Of a stretch of DNA of 64,000 nt, positions 28,848-38,175 are shown one piece after another. This DNA comes from Citrobacter gillenii. GTDB lineage: Bacteria > Pseudomonadota > Gammaproteobacteria > Enterobacterales > Enterobacteriaceae. The DNA is taken from the NCBI RefSeq assembly GCF_013337685.1, contig NZ_SUQN01000004.1:421304-485303 (forward strand). The letters run 5' to 3'. The translations under genes and the position numbers were made by a program. Numbering within the stretch: position 1 is the first letter of the stretch; each line of letters opens with the position of its first letter. Below the pieces are notes generated by a model. The model ran no database searches and was not told where the DNA came from. It saw nothing but the letters and a program-made list of their open reading frames with translations.

Positions 28848-29636
28848 TTACGCCGCCTTCGGCTGTTTCTCATACAGGAAGTGGAGGATGCGTTGCCGCA
28901 GGTGGTGATAACGGCTGTCATCCGCCAACTGGACGCGGTTACGCGGGCGCGGCAGATTTACCGCCAGAATCTCGCCCACCGTGGCCGCCGGGCCATTGGT
29001 CATCATCATCACCCGATCAGAGAGCAGCACCGCCTCATCGACGTCATGGGTAATCAGCACAATGGTGGTGTTCAGCGATTGCTGGATCTGCATCACCGTG
29101 TCCTGCAAATGTGCCCTGGTGAGTGCATCCAGCGCGCCAAACGGTTCATCCATCAGCAGCACTTTGGGTTTCATGGCCAGCGCACGGGCAATACCCACTC
29201 GCTGCTTCATGCCGCCGGAAACCTCGCCTGGATGTTTGTGCATCGCGTGGCCCATCTGCACCCGTTCAAGATTGTGCGCAATCCACTCGCGCCGCTCGGC
29301 CTTGTTCATGGTGCGGCGAAAGACCTGATCGACCGCCAGCGCCACGTTGTCAAAGCAACTCAGCCACGGCAGCAATGAATGGTTCTGGAATACAACCGCC
29401 CGCTCCGGCCCCGGCCCGGCAATTTCGCGGTTATCGCAAAGCAGGCCGCCTTCAGTGGGTAACGTGATGCCCGCGATCAGATTCAGCAACGTCGATTTCC
29501 CGCAGCCGGAATGACCAATCAGGCTGACCGTTTCCCCTTCATGGATATCAAACGAGACGTTTTGCAGCGCCAGAAACTCGCCGCTGGCGGTGGAAAAACG
29601 TTGGCTCACTGCCTGTACCTGAATAATGGGTTTCAT
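28848..29636 (-). CDS. nasD: Nitrate ABC transporter ATP-binding protein NasD
   Basis: A 262-residue ABC ATPase of the NrtD/SsuB group that powers nitrate/nitrite uptake with NasE and NasF. Walker A is GHSGCGKST (about 39-47), the signature VSGGMKQRV, and Walker B LLMDEPFGALD with ITHDVDEA after it. It is in the nas operon, nine bases before nasE on the upstream side and nine before the fused nasCB. Confidence 0.95.
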   Translation of the reverse strand: MKPIIQVQAVSQRFSTASGEFLALQNVSFDIHEGETVSLIGHSGCGKSTLLNLIAGITLPTEGGLLCDNREIAGPGPERAVVFQNHSLLPWLSCFDNVALAVDQVFRRTMNKAERREWIAHNLERVQMGHAMHKHPGEVSGGMKQRVGIARALAMKPKVLLMDEPFGALDALTRAHLQDTVMQIQQSLNTTIVLITHDVDEAVLLSDRVMMMTNGPAATVGEILAVNLPRPRNRVQLADDSRYHHLRQRILHFLYEKQPKAA

Positions 29637-29645
29637 GCTGTCTCC

Positions 29646-30521
29646 TTATTTTTCCTGCCAGCTAAAACGACGGGCGACCCGCATCAGCCCCTGCTCAAGC
29701 AGCAGGCCCACGACGCCGATAATGACAATGGCGATAAGAATGTTTTCGACGTTGAGGTTGTTCCACTCATTCCAGATCCAAAAGCCAATGCCCAGTCCAC
29801 CGGTGAGCATTTCGGCGGCCACAATCACCAGCCAGGCAATACCGATAGACAGGCGCATGCCGGTGAGGATCGCAGGCAGTACTGCGGGAAAAAGAATGCG
29901 GCGCATCACCGTCCACTCGGAGAGTTGGAGCACACGGGCGACGTTGAGATAATCGTCAGGAATTCTGCGCACCCCTTCGGCGGTGTTGATCACCATCGGC
30001 CAGATGGAGCAGATAAAAATAGTCCAGCTGGAGGCCGGTTCCGCCTTTTGAAACAGCAGCAACCCAATGGGCAGCCAGGCCAACGGGCTGACCGGGCGCA
30101 GCAGCGCGACCAGCGGTGAAAACATGTGTGAGGCGAAGGTAAATCGGCCAATCAGAAATCCGAGCGGGATGCCGACTAGCGCCGCGAGGCCAAAACCAAT
30201 GGCCACCCGCTGCAATGACGCCAGCACGTTCCAGCCGATGCCCATATCGTTCGGCCCATTGTTATAGAACGGGTCAGCAAACAGCGTTAGCGCCGAGTCC
30301 AGCGTGCTGAGCGGCGTCGGAAATCCCTGGCTGTTGATCGCCGCCAGTTGCCAGCACACCACCAGCAGGCCCATCCCCAGCAGCGCGGGCACGGCTCGTC
30401 TGACCCACGCGTGCAGCCACAAATAGGCCGGCGTTTTGCGTTTTCTCACCGTCACGGCGGCCAGCGTGATCACCTCACCCACAGCCGGTTCAGGGGTTTT
30501 TAGTTGCGTGTTTTGTTTCAT
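29646..30521 (-). CDS. nasE: Nitrate ABC transporter permease NasE
   Basis: A 291-residue inner-membrane permease with about six hydrophobic segments and the binding-protein-dependent transport loop (EGVRRIPDDYLNVARVLQLSEW region) that contacts the ATPase. The start at 30521 (MKQNTQLKTPEP) has GGAG five to six bases upstream and sits one base before the nasF stop codon; a longer frame starts inside nasF. NrtB family. Confidence 0.94.
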   Translation of the reverse strand: MKQNTQLKTPEPAVGEVITLAAVTVRKRKTPAYLWLHAWVRRAVPALLGMGLLVVCWQLAAINSQGFPTPLSTLDSALTLFADPFYNNGPNDMGIGWNVLASLQRVAIGFGLAALVGIPLGFLIGRFTFASHMFSPLVALLRPVSPLAWLPIGLLLFQKAEPASSWTIFICSIWPMVINTAEGVRRIPDDYLNVARVLQLSEWTVMRRILFPAVLPAILTGMRLSIGIAWLVIVAAEMLTGGLGIGFWIWNEWNNLNVENILIAIVIIGVVGLLLEQGLMRVARRFSWQEK

Positions 30522-30522
30522 C

Positions 30523-31782
30523 TCAGGCTCCTTTACGGTGGAGGGTAAAGCGGTTGGCATACGCTTCCGGGTCGCGACCGTCCCACACGGTACCGTCCAT
30601 CAGCGTGCTGGTACGCAGTAGCTGCGCTGGCGGGGTTATGCCGCCTACGGCCGTCGCCGCGTCGCGCCAGATATCAATACGGTTGACCCTGGCCGCAATA
30701 TCCTCATAGTCCGGTGCCTGCTTAAGCAGTCCCCAGCGGCGGAACTGCGTCAGGAACCACATGCCGTCCGAGTGCCACGGGAAGCTGACTTCTCCGTCAC
30801 GAAAGAATTGGATCGGGTGCGCGTCCTGCCAGCGATGACCAGCACCGTTGTCGTATTCGCCCAGCATGCGCCCGGTCAGGTACTGTGCTTTGGTATTGAG
30901 CCAGGCGCGCCCGGCAAGGATTTGCGCCGTTTCACGTTTGTTGGCCTCGCTGGCGTCAATCCAGCGCGACGCCTCAAGTACGGCGCTGACCAACGCCCGG
31001 GCGGTGTGCGGATGCTTCTCCACCCATTCCCGGCGCGTGCCGAGCACTTTTTCCGGATGATCGGGCCAGATTGTCTGCGAGGTAGCGGCGGTAAATCCGA
31101 TGCGGTCGTTAATGGCCCGCGCATTCCACGGTTCGCCGACGCAGAAACCGCTCATATTGCCGATGCGCATGTTCATCACCATTTGCGGCGGCGGCACCAC
31201 CACGGTACGGATATCGGTAAACGGATTGATGTCGGCGCTGGCCAGCCAGTAATAGAGCCACATGGCGTGCGTGCCAGTAGGAAAGGTATGCGCGAAGGTG
31301 TAGGTTCCTGGCGCCTGCCCGGCAATCAGCTTTTTCAGCGACGGCGCGTCGGCGATCCCCTGCTCCTGCAGCGCAGCAGACAGCGTGATGGCCTGGCCGT
31401 TTTGGTTCAGCGTCATCAAATTTGCCATCGCCTGCGGTTTGCTGGCGATGCCCAACTCCAGCCCGTACAAGAGTCCATACAGAACGTGGGCGGCGTCCAG
31501 TTCGCCGGAAACCAGTTTGTCACGTACCGCCGCCCAACTGGCCTCTTTGCTGGGCACCAGCGTAATGCCGTACTTTTTATCAAAGCCTTTCAACGCGGCA
31601 ATCACCAACGGCGCGCAGTCAGTGAGGGGAATGAAGCCCACTCTGACCGTGGTCATTTCTGGCGCGTCAGACCCTGCAGCCCACACCGATGGCATCAGGC
31701 CGGAAATCAGGGATGCCCCCCCGATGGCGGCGCTGGCCTGCAGGAATCGCCGCCGCGTTAGCAAAACTGTTCTGTCATCCAT
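30523..31782 (-). CDS. nasF: Nitrate ABC transporter substrate-binding protein NasF
   Basis: A 419-residue periplasmic nitrate/nitrite-binding protein of the NrtA family. A Tat signal is clear at the N-terminus (TRRRFLQASAAIGG, residues 10-23, then hydrophobic and WAAG), suggesting export in folded form. The start at 31782 (MDDRTVLL) has a GGGGAG ribosome site. It is the first gene of nasFEDCBA, preceded by a leader with a terminator hairpin and a sigma-54 promoter. Confidence 0.95.
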   Translation of the reverse strand: MDDRTVLLTRRRFLQASAAIGGASLISGLMPSVWAAGSDAPEMTTVRVGFIPLTDCAPLVIAALKGFDKKYGITLVPSKEASWAAVRDKLVSGELDAAHVLYGLLYGLELGIASKPQAMANLMTLNQNGQAITLSAALQEQGIADAPSLKKLIAGQAPGTYTFAHTFPTGTHAMWLYYWLASADINPFTDIRTVVVPPPQMVMNMRIGNMSGFCVGEPWNARAINDRIGFTAATSQTIWPDHPEKVLGTRREWVEKHPHTARALVSAVLEASRWIDASEANKRETAQILAGRAWLNTKAQYLTGRMLGEYDNGAGHRWQDAHPIQFFRDGEVSFPWHSDGMWFLTQFRRWGLLKQAPDYEDIAARVNRIDIWRDAATAVGGITPPAQLLRTSTLMDGTVWDGRDPEAYANRFTLHRKGA

Positions 31783-31798
31783 ACATGCTCCCCATAAC

Positions 31799-31839
31799 AA
31801 AAAAAAAGCGCCCGGCAATGCCGAAGCATTGCAGGACGC
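31799..31839 (-). terminator. Leader attenuator (factor-independent terminator) of nasF
   Basis: On the minus strand a long hairpin GCGTCCTGCAATGC-TTCG-GCATTGCCGGGCGC (31808-31839) is followed by a run of nine T. It lies between promoter and nasF, so transcription stops there unless an antiterminator acts. In Klebsiella oxytoca NasR relieves such a nasF leader terminator in response to nitrate or nitrite. Confidence 0.88.
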
Positions 31840-31853
31840 CTTTATCCTCAAAG

Positions 31854-31875
31854 CAGACAAACCGCCGTTGGTCTG
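31854..31875 (-). promoter_or_regulatory. NasR-type leader hairpin upstream of nasF terminator
   Basis: An inverted repeat CAGACCAAC-GGCG-GTTTGTCTG with one mismatch lies just before the terminator. Its 5' flank also contains TACAGACAGTTTAGCAACAGAC, so CAGAC recurs. This is the place and type of RNA structure that ANTAR antiterminators such as NasR bind. Exact fold not computed. Confidence 0.6.
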
Positions 31876-31900
31876 TTGCTAAACTGTCTGTAGAGATGAA

Positions 31901-31916
31901 TGCAATTCGGATGCCA
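31901..31916 (-). promoter_or_regulatory. Sigma-54 promoter of nasFEDCBA
   Basis: On the minus strand TGGCAT-CCGAA-TTGCA matches the -24/-12 consensus (TGGCAC-N5-TTGCW) with correct spacing. Transcription would begin about at 31889, giving a leader of about 107 bases that includes the NasR hairpin and terminator. A half-site TGCACC about 55 bp upstream might be part of an NtrC site. Confidence 0.8.
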
Positions 31917-32008
31917 GAATTTCGCTGGCGCGCTGAGCGGCTTTTACCTCCCGGTGACGTTATTTTGCACCCGAATATGGCAGAGGCTGCTCGTCTGTTG
32001 TGCAGCCG

Positions 32009-33190
32009 CTATCCCTGAATAAGTGATTTCACGGTCAACAGCGCACGGGCGATATCCACCATCCGCTGATTTTTATCCATCGCCATTTTGCGCAGCCGTT
32101 GCCAGGCCTGTTCCTCACTCATATTGTGATGATTCATCAGTACACTTTTCGCCTTATCAATCACCTTCCGCTCTTCTAACGTATCCTGTAGCGACGCCAG
32201 TTGGCCGCTCATCTGCTCGAGCTGGCGTGCCTGCTGGCGAACCAGCAGCAGAAGCTGTTTGTCGCGACGCAGGCAGAGGTTGTCATCGGCGCTATCATCA
32301 AGCCAGTTATCGAGCGGCAGCGCGTTGGCGTCTTCCGCCAGACGCCGCTCAACGGCCTGCATCAGCTCGCCGATCAGCCTCTCCTCCACGCCGCGTAAAC
32401 GTTCCAGCCGCTGGGTCTGCAACGTAAACCAGCGCAGCGTGCTTTCGCCGTTATCGGCCTGCGGGTGTCGCGTGCAGACCTGTCGACGCAACTGTTCAAT
32501 CGTGCCAGAGGCTTCACACTGCTGGCGAAAATGCTGCACCAGCGCCGGTGAGGCCAGTGAGCTAAAGGCTTCAAAGCACGGCTGCTGTCCGTCGATCCGA
32601 TCCACCAGCGCCTGGCGCATAGGCGGCTCAAATTCGCCAAGCGTAAAGCCAATCGCGCCCAATGCCCGCTCTTGCCCCACCAGCTCTTTGCCCTGCATAA
32701 AGCTGTACAGGGCCACCATCCCGCGGGCAACGTAGGGGTCATCAATACTGTCATTAAGTTGCGGGACAATACCGAGCACATGCCGCAGCGCACGGTTGTA
32801 CTGCGCCATGGCCTGTTGCGCATCTAACGCCTGCCCGCTGACCGCTTCACGCAATGCGGGCAACTGCGCCAGGCACCAGACGGTACCGGCGATGCGATGG
32901 CATAGCGTGCTGCTGGCCTGCGGCATAAGCTGCGTAAACAGCGCGTGCAGTTGTCGACATTCCTCATCCACCAGTGCGCGGCTGGCACGGACCTCCGGAC
33001 CGTAAAGTGACCCACGGGAGCACAACCAAATGTTGGATGCACCGCGTTCGCACTGTAGCATATGCACCAGATGGCTAATGCGCGTCACCAGTTGGCCTGA
33101 CTGCGCCAACTGGCGAAGCTGGGTATTCTCAAGCTGACGTGCGTGGTGAAACCATTGCGTGGCACCGGGGTCTTGCGCATGTGTCATCAT
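32009..33190 (-). CDS. nasR: Nitrate/nitrite-responsive antiterminator NasR
   Basis: A 393-residue cytosolic regulator. The N-terminal two thirds is an all-helical NIT (nitrate- and nitrite-sensing) domain. The C-terminal ANTAR domain (about 325-393; ERKVIDKAKSVLMNHHNMSEEQAW) binds RNA hairpins. It prevents termination in the nasF leader when nitrate or nitrite is present. The start is taken at the first of two adjacent ATGs (33190); an extended frame to 33262 would approach ychN and lacks a ribosome site. Divergent from ychN. Confidence 0.93.
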   Translation of the reverse strand: MMTHAQDPGATQWFHHARQLENTQLRQLAQSGQLVTRISHLVHMLQCERGASNIWLCSRGSLYGPEVRASRALVDEECRQLHALFTQLMPQASSTLCHRIAGTVWCLAQLPALREAVSGQALDAQQAMAQYNRALRHVLGIVPQLNDSIDDPYVARGMVALYSFMQGKELVGQERALGAIGFTLGEFEPPMRQALVDRIDGQQPCFEAFSSLASPALVQHFRQQCEASGTIEQLRRQVCTRHPQADNGESTLRWFTLQTQRLERLRGVEERLIGELMQAVERRLAEDANALPLDNWLDDSADDNLCLRRDKQLLLLVRQQARQLEQMSGQLASLQDTLEERKVIDKAKSVLMNHHNMSEEQAWQRLRKMAMDKNQRMVDIARALLTVKSLIQG

Positions 33191-33263
33191 CTCTGCTCTC
33201 ACGGATAACGGGTTTTCCCAAAGATCTAGCAATATCCATGCCCCCCTGACAACAGGAGTCAAA

Positions 33264-33617
33264 ATGCAAAAGATAGTGATCGTCGCGAACGGTGCGGCCT
33301 ATGGAAGCGAATCGTTATTTAACAGTCTGCGTCTGGCCATTGCCCTGCGCGAACAGGATGACAGCCTCGATCTGCGACTTTTTTTGATGTCGGACGCGGT
33401 AACGGCGGGAATACGCGGGCAGAAGCCGACGGAAGGCTACAATATTCAGCAAATGCTGGAGATCCTGACCGCACAAAATGTGCCGGTGAAACTGTGCAAA
33501 ACCTGCACCGATGGTCGTGGCATCACCACGCTGCCGTTAATCGACGGCGTTGAAGTCGGGACATTGGTGGAATTAGCCCAGTGGACGCTAGCGGCGGATA
33601 AGGTGTTAACCTTCTGA
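33264..33617 (+). CDS. ychN: DsrE-family protein YchN
   Basis: A 117-residue small cytosolic protein of the DsrE/F-like family. Residues Cys77 and Cys80 in KLCKTCTDGRG and the MQKIVIVANGAAYG start match E. coli YchN, a homohexamer possibly related to sulfur transfer; the cellular role is not established. The ATG has an AGGAG site at good spacing. An in-frame extension upstream to 33159 would overlap nasR and is rejected. Confidence 0.95.
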   Translation: MQKIVIVANGAAYGSESLFNSLRLAIALREQDDSLDLRLFLMSDAVTAGIRGQKPTEGYNIQQMLEILTAQNVPVKLCKTCTDGRGITTLPLIDGVEVGTLVELAQWTLAADKVLTF

Positions 33618-33880
33618 TAGACGACTTTTCAGGCAAGCGCACTGAAAGAGCCGGATATTTCCAGATTTAATCTGCCAGGGGCGCGGTTTCGCTAAACGTA
33701 AGCACGCCCTTTCAACGCTTTTCAGGGATTTTGTCATTTTTGTTTAATCGTCATGCCATTTTTTGATCAAAATCAGCATCCTGTCCCTCCCCCTTTGGTG
33801 TTATGCCATGAGTGAAATGTGAACAACATCACGCAGCACTTTCGACAGAAAGTACGTTGTTTTCAAGAACGGGGTGAAAA
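33618..33880. other. Intergenic region with possible FNR-like box
   Basis: 263 bp without a gene. At 33763-33776 the sequence TTGATCAAAATCAG differs by one base from the FNR consensus, about 105 bp before the next start codon. No terminator with a T-run is evident after ychN. The FNR reading is weak. Confidence 0.3.
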
Positions 33881-34126
33881 ATGGCATTAGTGAAAGCAAG
33901 TTTGAAATTGTTTGGTGGAGATACCGTGGTGGTGCGCTGTTCTGAGCGCTGTCACATTCATCTGATGAGCGAAAAAAATCACGTCAAAGACACGCAGACC
34001 GACATTTTAAGCGTGCAGGATCGTGATAACGCATGGTTGACCGTGCCGTATACCGGCACGTGGAATGTTCTGATCGACAGCCACAGCCAGTCTCTGGAAC
34101 ATTCCATCAGTTATATCGCCGCCTGA
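33881..34126 (+). CDS. Small DUF1883-like protein
   Basis: An 81-residue soluble protein with no signal peptide and no membrane segment. The pattern (initial VKASL-like strand, ...GDTVVVRCSERCHIHLMSEKN..., then PYTGTWNVLIDSHS with a final hydrophobic strand) resembles the DUF1883 beta-rich fold; this assignment is by eye. A GGGGTG ribosome site precedes the ATG. E. coli has no gene here between ychN and chaC, so it is an accessory gene in this backbone position. Function unknown. Confidence 0.7.
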   Translation: MALVKASLKLFGGDTVVVRCSERCHIHLMSEKNHVKDTQTDILSVQDRDNAWLTVPYTGTWNVLIDSHSQSLEHSISYIAA

Positions 34127-34133
34127 CAGTTAG

Positions 34134-34164
34134 CTGCCCGAAAGCACTCTCGCTTATCGGGCAG
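34134..34164. terminator. Hairpin between convergent genes (possible terminator)
   Basis: Perfect 8-bp inverted repeat CTGCCCGA / TCGGGCAG with a 15-base spacer between the convergent DUF1883-like gene and chaC. No T-run on either side, so only a weak terminator call. Confidence 0.45.
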
Positions 34165-34173
34165 TTCGCCGAC

Positions 34174-34869
34174 TCAGGCAAATCCTGGCCGCATGACCCC
34201 TTCCGGTAACACCTCGCCCAGCAGTCGTTTGACCGTGACGATCAGTTCGTTCAGGCAATCATCCTGCATACCTAACCGGGACAGTTCCTGTTCCAGCGAG
34301 AACAGATACTGCGCATTGGTTCCCAATGGTCCGCTGGCGGTAGCGATAAGCGGCGCGATCACCTGCGCGCGCGTATCTGCCTCAAACAATGGATGCCGCG
34401 GATCCATAATAAAGACCAACGCATTGACCGTCCGCCCGTCATCAAGCGTGAGCTGACACCAGGTCGGAAGATAGCAGCCGGTGATCATTTCGCGCTTCCA
34501 CAGCAACGTCAACTCTTGCTCCAGCGAGGCGTCCGGTAAGCGGTAGGCTACACCGGTGGTGCGGCCCCCTTCTTTCAGGGCCAGCATCCGTCCAGGCTGA
34601 CACGCCGTGCCTCGTCCCGCCGTCAGGCGCAGGCAAAATGCCCGGTGCCAGCCGACTAACGTGCCGGTACACGACTCCTCAAACTCTAAGGCCGGGTTCC
34701 ACATCAACGATCCATAACCAAAGATCCACACCGGTCCATCATCTGGTCGGCAAGCGAGTGTGGCAGCCAGTGAGGCTGCCCGTTGTTCCGCTGACCAGAG
34801 TAGTGATTCTTCAATAGCACCGAATGCCGTCTTACAGTCGGCATTCAATAAAAAATCACGCGTTAACAC
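34174..34869 (-). CDS. chaC: Glutathione-specific gamma-glutamylcyclotransferase ChaC
   Basis: A 231-residue cytosolic enzyme that splits glutathione to 5-oxoproline and Cys-Gly. The substrate-binding YGSLMWNP (about 54-61) and the catalytic Glu region (ALKEGGRTTGVAYR) are clear. I chose the GTG at 34869 (MLTRDFLLNADC) because GGAGG lies six bases upstream and the length equals E. coli ChaC; an ATG seven codons earlier lacks this. The usual partner gene chaB is not found upstream. Confidence 0.95.
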   Translation of the reverse strand: MLTRDFLLNADCKTAFGAIEESLLWSAEQRAASLAATLACRPDDGPVWIFGYGSLMWNPALEFEESCTGTLVGWHRAFCLRLTAGRGTACQPGRMLALKEGGRTTGVAYRLPDASLEQELTLLWKREMITGCYLPTWCQLTLDDGRTVNALVFIMDPRHPLFEADTRAQVIAPLIATASGPLGTNAQYLFSLEQELSRLGMQDDCLNELIVTVKRLLGEVLPEGVMRPGFA

Positions 34870-35267
34870 CTTACACCTCCGCCACTGCAACGTCCCTGCG
34901 ACAACTTTTTGACGCCTTCCGGGCTTTTTTGCTGTTCATTTTGAAACCAATATCAGGACAATAGGCAATTCACTGGCTGCATGCAAGGCAACAAAGGCTC
35001 AACGGCACTTTATATCCTGTACTGATGGCGCGATCGGTACCGACATGTTGCCCATTATGAGTGTCAATATTTGTGCACCATTAAAACTAACACCTTGTTA
35101 TTTAAATCGTCTCTAAACAAGTTAAATGATTATATTCACTTTGAAGCAAGAAACGGGCCACGCCGTAAAATTACGTAAAAACAGATCGGAAATACCGAGA
35201 TATCTGTTATTTTTTACATTCTTTAATACATTTATAATTATAAATACCTGCAGAGATGGAGAAGTGA
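34870..35267. other. Divergent chaC-chaA spacer; no chaB
   Basis: 398 bp, AT-rich towards chaA. I read both strands for a ChaB-like 76-residue frame (the gene that lies between chaA and chaC in E. coli) and found none. It contains the chaC ribosome site and a GGAG site for chaA. No hairpin with T-run or repeat stands out. Confidence 0.6.
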
Positions 35268-36368
35268 ATGACACATGCACATGAGGCGGTAAAAACCCGC
35301 CACAAGGAGACCTCGCTCGTCTTCCCGATTTTGGCGCTGGTAGTTCTGTTCTTATGGGGGAGCAGTCAGTCACTACCAGTGGTTATCGGCATTAATGCGC
35401 TTGCCCTGGTGGGTATATTAAGCAGTGCATTTAGCGTTGTACGTCACGCAGACGTATTAGCCCACCGACTCGGTGAACCCTATGGTTCCCTGATCCTGAG
35501 CCTGTCGGTGGTTATTCTTGAAGTCAGCTTAATTTCTGCATTAATGGCAACGGGCGACGCCGCGCCAACCTTGATGCGCGATACGCTCTATTCAATCATT
35601 ATGATTGTCACCGGTGGTCTGGTCGGTTTTTCATTACTGTTAGGCGGGCGTAAATTTGCCACCCAGTATATGAATCTGTTTGGTATTAAACAGTATTTGA
35701 TCGCCCTGTTCCCGCTGGCCATTATTGTGCTGGTGTTCCCGATGGCATTGCCGGGCGCGAATTTCACCACTGCGCAGGCGCTACTGGTGGCGTTAATTTC
35801 TGCCGCAATGTACGGCGTATTTCTTCTGATTCAGACAAAAACGCACCAGAGCCTGTTTATTTACGAACACGAAGACGAGGGTGACGACGACGACCCGCAC
35901 CACGGTAAACCGTCAGCGCACAGTAATATGTGGCATGCGGTTTGGCTTATCGTCCATTTAATTGCGGTTATCGCAGTGACCAAAATGAACGCCAACCCAC
36001 TGGAGACGCTGTTAACGGAACTGAATGCGCCGGTTGCGTTCACTGGTTTCCTTGTCGCATTGCTGATCCTCTCCCCTGAAGGGCTGGGTGCGCTGAAAGC
36101 GGTGCTGAGCAATCAGGTACAACGGGCGATGAATTTGTTCTTCGGCTCCGTGCTCGCCACCATTTCGCTGACAGTTCCGGTTGTAACGCTGATTGCGTGG
36201 GCGACGGGCAACGACCTGGTGTTTGGCTTAGGTTCGCCAGAGATGATTGTGATGGTTTCTTCGTTGGTACTGTGCCAAATTTCCTTCTCGACCGGGCGCA
36301 CGAACGTGCTTAACGGTGCGGCACATCTGGCACTGTTTATCGCCTATCTGATGACGATCTTTGCCTGA
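35268..36368 (+). CDS. chaA: Sodium-potassium/calcium-proton antiporter ChaA
   Basis: A 366-residue inner-membrane CaCA-family exchanger, the same length as E. coli ChaA, with about 11 hydrophobic segments. It has the conserved EVSLISALMATG and SPEGLGALKAVLSN alpha-repeat motifs and a central acidic/His loop (HEDEGDDDDPHHGK, about 200-215) between the two halves. It exports Na+, K+ and Ca2+ at alkaline pH. A GGAG ribosome site is six bases upstream. Confidence 0.96.
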   Translation: MTHAHEAVKTRHKETSLVFPILALVVLFLWGSSQSLPVVIGINALALVGILSSAFSVVRHADVLAHRLGEPYGSLILSLSVVILEVSLISALMATGDAAPTLMRDTLYSIIMIVTGGLVGFSLLLGGRKFATQYMNLFGIKQYLIALFPLAIIVLVFPMALPGANFTTAQALLVALISAAMYGVFLLIQTKTHQSLFIYEHEDEGDDDDPHHGKPSAHSNMWHAVWLIVHLIAVIAVTKMNANPLETLLTELNAPVAFTGFLVALLILSPEGLGALKAVLSNQVQRAMNLFFGSVLATISLTVPVVTLIAWATGNDLVFGLGSPEMIVMVSSLVLCQISFSTGRTNVLNGAAHLALFIAYLMTIFA

Positions 36369-36379
36369 TTCATAAAAAA

Positions 36380-36460
36380 GCCGGATGCGACGCATAGCGT
36401 CATATCCGGCCTACAGTGATTTTTGCGTCGTAGGCCCGATAAGCGTAAGCGCCATCGGGC
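36380..36460. repeat. Pair of REP palindromes (BIME-like)
   Basis: Two palindromic units in inverted arrangement: GCCGGATGCGACGC...GCGTCATATCCGGCCTAC (36380-36414) and GTAGGCCCGATAAGCG...CGCCATCGGGC (36430-36460). They match enterobacterial REP sequences and lie between the convergent chaA and kdsA genes, where they may stabilise or terminate transcripts. Confidence 0.85.
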
Positions 36461-36473
36461 ACACAAGCCAAAC

Positions 36474-37337
<864 letters not shown>

Positions 37338-37363
37338 TTAAACGGTAGGTAAAGTGTCATTAA

Positions 37364-38173
37364 TCAATGCAATACAATATGCTTGTGCGAAATAGTATTT
37401 ATCTGCGCACGGATCATTTCGCTGATCGGGTCTTCCGGACACTGCTCAACGAAATAACTTAAATCGGTTAACGCAACATGTTCACATTCCAGCTGCGCGT
37501 AGATCAATCCGCGATCGCGTATTTCATACGGATCTTCAGGATTAAACTGCAATAAGGCTTCGCTGGCGCGCAGTGCCAGCTCCATTTGCCGTTCTTCCAT
37601 CAGCGATGATTTCAGCGTGTCGAGCAGTTTGCGGATCACTTCCGCGTTATCCGCCTCATCGAGATCTTCGTTAAACAATTCCGCTACCGGGCTGATATTG
37701 CCCTTTAGCCACACTTCCAGCGTGTGCTCATTTAACGTTTCGCCATTGAACGGGTTAATCAACCACATTTCGCCTTCCAGTGATTCAATGCGCAGGATTA
37801 ACTGCGTCGGGAAAATCACCGGCACCAGCGGCAGATCCAGCCGATTGGCCAGCCACAACAAGATGGCGCCAAGCGACACCGCGCTGCCCTGACGATTTTT
37901 CAGGACCTGGTCGAGCCAAAGTGCATCAGAAAGACGATAGACGCCGCGGGTATCCGTAAACCCCCAGTCGCCGTAAAAAAGTGCCAGCAATTTTTCCAGT
38001 TGCTCATCCTGAGACAGGAGCTGGCTAATTTCTTCATGCGCGAGGCTGGCCAGACGTTCCAGTTCGTCGTAGACAGATTGCGTAGGGAAATCCAGGCGGA
38101 TAGACTCCGATGCCAGGATCATCCCATCGCACAATGGCGCTTTATTAAATTCGAAATCAGCTAACGACCTCAT
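37364..38173 (-). CDS. sirB1: SirB1/YchA transglutaminase-like TPR protein
   Basis: A 269-residue cytosolic protein of the SirB1 family. It has a transglutaminase-like core (GSAVSLGAILLWLANRL) followed by tetratricopeptide-like helices at the C-terminus (LALRASEALLQFNPEDPYEIRDRG). Biochemical function is not established. It lies two bases after sirB2 and 35 bp before kdsA. Confidence 0.92.
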   Translation of the reverse strand: MRSLADFEFNKAPLCDGMILASESIRLDFPTQSVYDELERLASLAHEEISQLLSQDEQLEKLLALFYGDWGFTDTRGVYRLSDALWLDQVLKNRQGSAVSLGAILLWLANRLDLPLVPVIFPTQLILRIESLEGEMWLINPFNGETLNEHTLEVWLKGNISPVAELFNEDLDEADNAEVIRKLLDTLKSSLMEERQMELALRASEALLQFNPEDPYEIRDRGLIYAQLECEHVALTDLSYFVEQCPEDPISEMIRAQINTISHKHIVLH

Positions 38174-38175
38174 GA

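Noticed and set aside
30772..31761. 329-codon plus-strand frame inside nasF
   Set aside because: Antisense to a gene with Tat signal and NrtA-like sequence; no independent support.
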